From the NCBI GenBank assembly GCA_947623455.1, contig OX392536.1:38011465-38075464 (forward strand): a stretch of 64,000 nt of DNA, in the 5' to 3' direction. This DNA is from Mimachlamys varia. Its lineage: Eukaryota; Mollusca; Bivalvia; Pectinida; Pectinidae. Under the pieces are notes generated by a model, which was not told where the DNA came from, ran no database searches, and was given only the letters and a program-made list of their open reading frames with translations. Made by a program: the position numbers and the translations under genes. Below are positions 27,401 to 36,400 of the stretch, piece by piece (positions within the stretch are counted from its first letter, which is position 1; each line of letters starts with the position of its first letter).

Positions 27401-30400
27401 ACGGATAACAGTACACACCGAACACAATGGTAACTTCAAATTTGAAATCGACAAAATGGCCGCCATTTTATGGCCTCGGTTTGGTCGACATTTACATATC
27501 ATTGAATCGCGCATTAATTTGTCATTTTACACTATCATCACAATTCACATAATTGATGATTTCATTGTGCCAAATATTTCTGCGAGGTCAAAGTCAATTT
27601 ATTTCTTACAAAATGGCCGCCACCGCCTACTTTCTGATTGGTTGAAATTTTGATATCGTCCGATTTCGCTCAAATTTTGTGTGAACGTGTAACAGGGCAC
27701 ACCGAACACAACCGTAACTTCGGTTTTGACATCAGACAAAATGGCCGCCATTTTATGGCTTCTGATTGGTCAAAATTTAGATATTGTCCGATTTTGCTCA
27801 AATTCAGTTTGAATGGGTAACAGGACACACCGAACACAACCGTAACTTCGGTTTTGAAATTAGACAAAATGGCCGCCAGTTTATGGCCTCTGATTCGTTG
27901 AAATTTAGATATTTACCAATTTCCTTCAAATTGGGTTTCAATGTGTAACAAGACATGGCGGACACAATCGTACCTTCGTTTTTGACTTTTGGAGAAAATG
28001 GCCGCCATTTTGTGGCTTCTGATTGGTTGAAATTTTGATATTGTCCGATTTCGCTCAAATTCTCTATGTATGCTCATTATGGCATTACGGAATCAACTAT
28101 AATGTTTCACAAGGGTTTGTGGGGGATCAGCTTGCGGGGAGGGGTGACTTCCGCTATTGCTCGCAATTGCAATTCTAGTTAAGTCACCCCCAACGAAGTG
28201 GGGTGACTTATTGTTATTGTTCCGTTTCTTTGTTATTCTTATTAAGTCACCCCCAACGAAGTGGGGTGACTTATTGTTATTGTTCCGTTTCTTTGTTATT
28301 CTTATTAAGTCACCCCCAACGAAGTGGGGTGACTTATTGTTATTGTTCCGTTTCTTTGTTATTCTTATTATTCTTATTATTATTATTCCTACACTCATTC
28401 TTGTCCGCGGCGTTTCTCTAAAACGACTAATCGTACTCAAATGAAACTTCGAAGGATTATTGGTGGGTACGTGTAGTTGTGCAACATACTTTTTTTTGGT
28501 CGATTGCGCATCCAAGATGGCCGCCACAGCCTCGTTTAAAAAAAAAATTACGAATATTTGTGACGCTATAACTTTTTTCCTGTTTGGCGGATTGCGATGA
28601 AACTTGTGTTATATGATGATTGTCTGATGGCCGTTAATTTAGGAAAGTCAAAACTGCATTTTTTTTTCAAAATGGCCGCCAATGCCCGTTCTCTCATTGG
28701 TTGGATTTTAGATATCATCCGATTTTGCTCAAAATTGATATGAACGGGTAAGAGGACACACCGAACACAACGGTAACTTCGAATTTGAAATCGACAAAAT
28801 GCCCGCCATTTTATTGCCTCGGTTTGGTCGACATTTACATATTGTTAAATCACGCATTAACTTGTCACTTTACACTACCATAAAAATTTACATAAATGAA
28901 GATTTCATTGTGCCAAACATTTCTGTGAAGTCAAAGTCTATTTATTTCTTACAAAATGGCCGCCACCGCCTGCTTTCTGATTGGTTGAAATTAAGATATC
29001 GTCCGATTTTGCTCAAATTTAGTATGAACCTGTAACACGACATACTGAACACATCCGTAACATTGGTTTTGAAATCAGACAAAATGGCCGCCATTTTATG
29101 GCCTCTGATTGGTTGAAATTTAGATATTGACCGATTTCATTCAAATTTGGTATGAACGTGTAACAGGACACACCGAACACAACCGTAACTTCGGTTTTGA
29201 ATTATAACAAAATGGCCGCCATTTTTTGGCCTCTGATTGGTTGAAATTTAGATATTGACTGATTTCATTCAAATTTAGTATGAGCGTGTAACAGGACACA
29301 CCGAACACAACCGTAACTTCGGTTTTGAATTATAACAAAATGGCCGCCATTTTATGGCCTCTGATTGGTTGAAATTTAGATCTTGTCTGATTTTCTTCAA
29401 ATTTAGTATGTATGTTCATTATGGCATTACGGAAACAACTATCATGCTTCACAAGGGTTTGTGGGGGATCGGCTTGCGGGGAGGGGTGACTTCCGCTATT
29501 GCTCGCAATTGCAATTCTAGTTAAGTCACCCCCAACGAAGTGGGGTGACTTATTGTTATTGTTCCGTTTCTTTGTTATTCTTATTATTATTATTCTTATT
29601 ATTATTCCTACACTCATTTTTGTCCGGGATATATCTCGTAAACGACTTATCGCGCTCTAATGGAACTTCGAAGGATAATTGGTGGGTACGTGAAGTTGTG
29701 CAAGGTACTTTTTTTTGGTCGATTGCGCATCCAAGATGGCCACCACAGCCTCTTTTTAAAAAAAAATTACGAATATTTGTGACGCTATAACTTTTTTTCT
29801 GTTAGGCCGATTATGATGAAACTTGTGTTATATGATAATTGTATGATGGCCGTTAATTCAGCGAAGTCAAAACTGAATTATTTTTTCAAAATGGCTGCCA
29901 ATGCCCGGTCTCTGATTGGTTGGATTTCAGATATCGTCCGATTTGGCTCAAAATTGGTATGAACGGGTAACAGGACACACCGAACATAACGGTAACTTCG
30001 AATTTGAAATCGACAAAATGGCCGCCATTTTATTGCCCTCGGTTTGGTCGACATTTACATATCGTTAAATCACGCATTAACTTGTCACTTTACACTACCA
30101 TAAAAATGTACATAAATGAAGATTTCATTGTGCCAAACATTTCTGTGAAGTCAAAGTCAAATTATTTCTTACAAAATGGCCGCCACCGCCTGCTTTCTGA
30201 TTGGTTGAAATTTAGATATCGTCCGATTTTGCTCAAATTTAGTATGAACCTATAACACGACATACCGAACACATCCGTAACACTGGTTTTGAAATCAGAC
30301 AAAATGGCTGCCATTTTATGGCCTCTGATTGGTTGAAATTTGGATATTGACTGATTGTGTTCAAATTCGGTATGAACATGTATCAGGACACACCGAACAC

Positions 30401-33400
30401 CACTGTAACTTCGGTTTGGATTTCAGACAAAATGGCCGTCATTTTATGGCCTCTGATTGGTCAAAATTTAGATCTTGTCTGATTTTCTTCAAATTCGGTT
30501 TCAATGTGTAACAGGACATGGCGAACAATATCGTACCTTCGTTTTTGACATTTGAGAAAAATGGCCGCCATTTTGTGGCTTCTGATTGCTCAAAATTCAG
30601 ATATTGTCCGATTTCGCTCAAATTTGCTATTTAAGCTCATTATGACATTACGGAATCAACTATCATGTTTCACAAGGGTTTGTGGGGGATCGGCTTGGGG
30701 GGAGGGGTGACTTCCGCTATTGCTAGCAATTGCAATTCTAGTTATTATTATTATTCTTATTATTATTCCTACACTCATTTTTGTCCGGGATATATCTCGT
30801 AAACGACTTATCGCGCTCCAATGAAACTTTGAAGGATTATTCGTGGGTACGTGAAGTTGTGCATGGTTTTTTTTTTGGGTCGATTGCGCATCCAAGATGG
30901 CCACCACAGCCTCTTTTTAAAAAAAAACAACGAATATTTGTGACGCTATAACTTTTTTTCTGTTTGGCCGATTACGATTAAACTTGTGTTATATGATGAT
31001 TGTATGATGGCCGTTAATTAAGCGAAGTCAAAACTGAATTATTTTATCAAAATGGCCGCCAATGCCCGGTCTCTGATTGGTTGGATTTCAAATATCGCCC
31101 GATTTTGCTCAAAATTAGTATGAACGGGTAAAAGGACACACCGAACACAACGGTAACTTCGAATTTAAAATCGACAAAATGGCCGCCATTTTATTGCCTC
31201 GGTTTGGTCGACTTTTATATATCATTACATTCCGCATTAATTTGTCATTTTACACTACCATAACAATTTACATAATTGAAGATTTCATTTTGCCAAATAT
31301 TTCTGCGAGGTCAAAGTCAATTTATTTCTTACAAAATGGCCGCCAACGCCTACTTTCTGATTGGTTGAAATCTAGATATCGTCCGATTTTGCTAAAATTT
31401 AGTATGAACGGGTAACAGGACACACCGAACACAACCGTATCTTCGGTTTTGAAATCAGACAAAATGGCTGCCATTTTATGGCCTCTGATTGGTTGAAATT
31501 TACATATTTACCAATTTCCTTCAAATTTGGTTTCAATGTGAAACAGGACATGGCGAACACAATCGTACCTTCGTTTTGGACTTTGGAGAAAATGGCCGCC
31601 ATTTTGTGGCTTCTGATTGGTCCAAATTCATATATTGTCCGATTTCGCTCAAATTTGCTATGTATGTTCATTATGACATTACGGAATCAACTATCATGCT
31701 TCACAAGGGTTTGTGGGGGATTGGCTTGCGGGGAGGGGTGACTTCCGCTATTGCTCGCAATTGCAATTCTAGTTCTTATTATTATTATTATTCCTACACT
31801 CATTCTTGTCCGGGACTATTCTCTAAAACGACTTATCACACTCCAATGAAACTTCGAAGGATTATTGGTGGGTACGTGTAGATGTGCAGTTAACTTTTTT
31901 TTGGTCGATTGCGCATTCAAGATGGCCGCCACAGCCTCGTTTACAAAAAAACAACGAATATTTGTGACGCTATAACTTTGTTCCTGTTTGGCCGATTACG
32001 ATTAAACTTGTGTTATATGATGATTGTATGATGGCCGTTAATTGAGCGAAGTCAAACCTGAATTATTTTTTCAAAATGGACGCCAATGCCCGGTCTCTGA
32101 TTGGTTGCATTTCAGATATCGTCCGATTTCGCTCAAAATGGGTATGAACGGGTAATAGGACACACCGAACACAACGGTAACTTCGAATTTGAAATCGACA
32201 AAATGGCCGCCATTTTATGGCCTCGGTTTCGTCGACATTTACATATCGTTAAATCACGCATTAATTTCTCGTTTTACACTACCATAACAATTTACATAAT
32301 TGAAGATTTCATTGTGCCAAATATTTCTGTGAGGTCAAAGTCAATTTATTTCTTACAAAATGGCCGCCACCGCCTACTTTCTGATTGGTTGAAATTTAGA
32401 TATTGTCCGATTTCGCTCAAATTTTGTGTGAACGTGAAACAGGACACACCGAACACAACTGTAACTTCGGTTTCGACTTCAGACAAAATGGCCGCCATTT
32501 TATGGCTTCTGATTGGTCAAAATTTAGATATTGTCCAATTTTGCCCAAATTTAGTATGAATGGATAACAGCACACACCGAACCCAACTGTATCTTCGGAT
32601 TTTTAATTAGACAAAATGGCCGCCATTTTATGGCCTCTGATTGGTCAAAATTTAGATATTTAACAATTTCCTTCAAATTTGGTTTCAATGTGTAACAGGA
32701 CATGGCGAACACAATCGTACCTTCGTTTTGGACTTTGGAGAAAATGGCCACCATTTTGTGGCTTCTGATTGGTCAACATTTACATATTGTCCGATTTCGC
32801 TCAAATTTGCTATGTATGCTCATTATGGCATTACGGAATCAACTATCATGCTTCACAAGGGTTTGTGGGCGATCGGCTTGCGGGGAGGGGTGACTTCCGC
32901 TATTGCTCGCAATTGCAATTCTAGTTATTATTATTATTCTTATTATTCCTACACTCATTCTTGTCCGGGGCATATCTCGTAAACGACAAATCACGCTCCA
33001 ATGAAACTTTGACGGATTATTGGTGGGTACGTGTAGATGTGCATAACACTTTTTTTGGGTCGATTGCGCATCCAAGATGGCCGCCACAGCCTCTTTTCCA
33101 AAAAAAATTACGAATATTTGTAACGCTATAACTTTTTTTCTGTTTGGCTGATTGCGATTAAACTTGTGTTATATGATGATTGTATGATGGCCGTTAATTC
33201 AGCTAAGTCAAAACTGAATTATTTTTTCAAAATGGCCGCCAATGCCGGGTCTCTGATTGGTTGGATTTCAGATATCGTCCGATTTTGTTCAAAATTGGTA
33301 TGCAAAGGTAACAGGACACACCGAACACAACGGTACCTTCGAATTTGAAATCGGACAAAATGGCCGTCATTTCGTGGCCTCTGATTGGTCAAAATTTATC

Positions 33401-36400
33401 TATTGTCCGATTTCGCTCAAATTTGCTATGTATTATCATTATGGTATTACGGAATCAACTATCATGTTTCACAAGGGTTTGCGGGGGATCGGCTTGCGGG
33501 GAGGGGTGACTTCCGCTATTGCTCGCAATTGCAATTCTAGTTAAGTCACCCCCAACGAAGTGGGGTGACTTATTGTTATTGTTCCGTTTCTTTGTTATTC
33601 TTATTATTATTATTATTATTCTTATTATTATTATTCCTACACTCATTCTTGTCCGCGACTTATCTCTAACGACTAATCACACTCCAATGAAACTTTGAAG
33701 GAATATTGGTGGGTACGTGTAGATATGCAATTAACTATTTTTGGGTCGATTGCGCATCCAAGATGGCCGCCACAGCCTCTTTTTAAAAAAAAACAACAAA
33801 TATTTGTGACGTTATAACTTTTTTCCTGTTTGGCCTATTACGATGACACTTGTGTTATATGATGATTGTATGATGGCCGTTAATTTAGCGAAGTCAAAAC
33901 TAAATTATTTTTTCAAAATGGCCGCCAATGCCCGGTCTCTGATTGGTTGGATTTCAGATATCGTTCGATTTTGCTCAAAATTGGTATGAACGGGTAACAG
34001 GACACACCGAACACAACGGTACTTTCGCTTTTGGAATCGGACAAAATGGCCGCCATTTTGTGGCTTCTGATTGGTCGAAATTTAGATATTGTCCGATTCC
34101 GCTCAAATTCACTATGTATGGTCATTATGGCATTACGGAATCAACTATCATGTTTCACAAGGGATTGTGGGTGATCGGCTTGCGGGGAGGGGTGACTTCC
34201 GCTATTGCTCGCAATTGCAATTCTAGTTAAGTCACCCCCAACGAAGTGGGGTGACTTATTGTTATTGTTCCGTTTCTTTGTTATTCTTATTATTATTATT
34301 ATTATTCTTATTATTATTATTCCTACACTCATTCTTGTCCGCGACTTATCTCTAAAACGACTAATCACACTCCAATGAAACTTTGAAGGAATATTGGTGG
34401 GTACGTGTAGATATGCAATTAACTATTTTTGGGTCGATTGCGCATCCAAGATGGCCGCCACAGCCTCTTTTTAAAAAAAAACAACAAATATTTGTGACGT
34501 TATAACTTTTTTCCTGTTTGGCCTATTACGATGACACTTGTGTTATATGATGATTGTATGATGGCCGTTAATTTAGCGAAGTCAAAACTAAATTATTTTT
34601 TCAAAATGGCCGCCAATGCCCGGTCTCTGATTGGTTGGATTTCAGATATCGTTCGATTTTGCTCAAAATTGGTATGAACGGGTAACAGGACACACCGAAC
34701 ACAACGGTACTTTCGCTTTTGGAATCGGACAAAATGGCCGCCATTTTGTGGCTTCTGATTGGTCGAAATTTAGATATTGTCCGATTCCGCTCAAATTCAC
34801 TATGTATGGTCATTATGGCATTACGGAATCAACTATCATGTTTCACAAGGGATTGTGGGTGATCGGCTTGCGGGGAGGGGTGACTTCCGCTATTGCTCGC
34901 AATTGCAATTCTAGTTATTATTATTATTCTTATTATTATTCCTACACTCATTTTTGTCCGGGATATATCTCGTAAACGACTTATCGCGCTCCAATGAAAC
35001 TTTGAAGGATTATTGGTGGGTACGTGAAGTTGTGCAAGGTACTTTTTTTGGGTCGATTGCGCATCCAAGATGGCCACCACAGCCTCTTTTTAAAAAAAAA
35101 CAACGAATATTTGTGACGCTATAACTTTTTTTCTGTTTGGCCGATTACGATTAAACTTGTGTTATATGATGATTGTATGATGGCCGTTAATTAAGCGAAG
35201 TCAAAACTGAATTATTTTATCAAAATGGCCGCCAATGCCCGGTCTCTGATTGGTTGGATTTCAGATATCGTCCGATTTTGCTCAAAATTGGTATGAACGG
35301 CTAACAGGACTCACCGAACACAACGGTAACTTCGAATTTGAAATCGACAAAATGGCTGCCATTTTATTGCCTCGGTTTGGTCGACTTTTATATATCATTA
35401 CATTCCGCATTAATTTCTCATTTTACACTACCATAACAATTTACATAATTGAAAATTTCATTTTGCCAAATATTTCTGCGAGGTCAAAGTCAATTTATTT
35501 CTTACAAAATGGCCGCCACCGCCTACTTTCTGATTGGTTGAAATTTAGATATCGTCCGATTTTCCTCAAATTTTGTATGAACGGGTAACAGGACACAACG
35601 AACACAACCGTATCTTCGGTTTTTTAAATCAGACAAAATGATTGCCATTTTATGGCCTCTGATTGGTTGAAATTTAGATATTTACCAATTTCCTTCAAAT
35701 TTGGTTTCAATGTGAAACACGACATGGCGAACACAATCGTACCTTCGTTTTGGACTTTGGAGAAAATGGCCGCCATTTTGTGGCTTCTGATTGGTCCAAA
35801 TTTAGATATTGTCCGATTTCGCTCAAATTTGCTATGTATGTTCATTATGACATTAAGGAATCAACTATCATGCTTCACAAGGGATTGTGGGGGATCGGCT
35901 TGCGGGGAGGGGTGACTTCCGCTATTGCTCGCAATTGCAATTCTAGTTATTCTTATTATTATTCCTACACTCATATTTGTCCGGGATATATCTCGTAAAC
36001 GACTTATCGCGCTCCAATGAAACTTTGAAGGATTATTGGTGGGTACGTGAAGTTGTGCAAGGTACTTTTTTTTTGTCGATTGCGCATCCAAGATGGCCAC
36101 CACAGCCTCTTTTTAAAAAAAAACAACGAATATTTGTGACGCTATAACTTTTTTCCTGTTTGGCCGATTACGATTAAACTTGTGTTATATGATGATTGTA
36201 TGATGGCCGTTAATTTATCGAAGTCAAAACTGAATTATTTTTTCAAAATGGCCGCCAATGCCCGGTCTCTGATTGGTTGGATTTCAGATATCATCCGATT
36301 TGGCTAAAAATTGGTATGAACGGGTAACAGGACACACCGAACACAACGGTAACTTCGAATTTAAAATCGACAAAATGGCCACCATTTTATGGCCTCGGTT

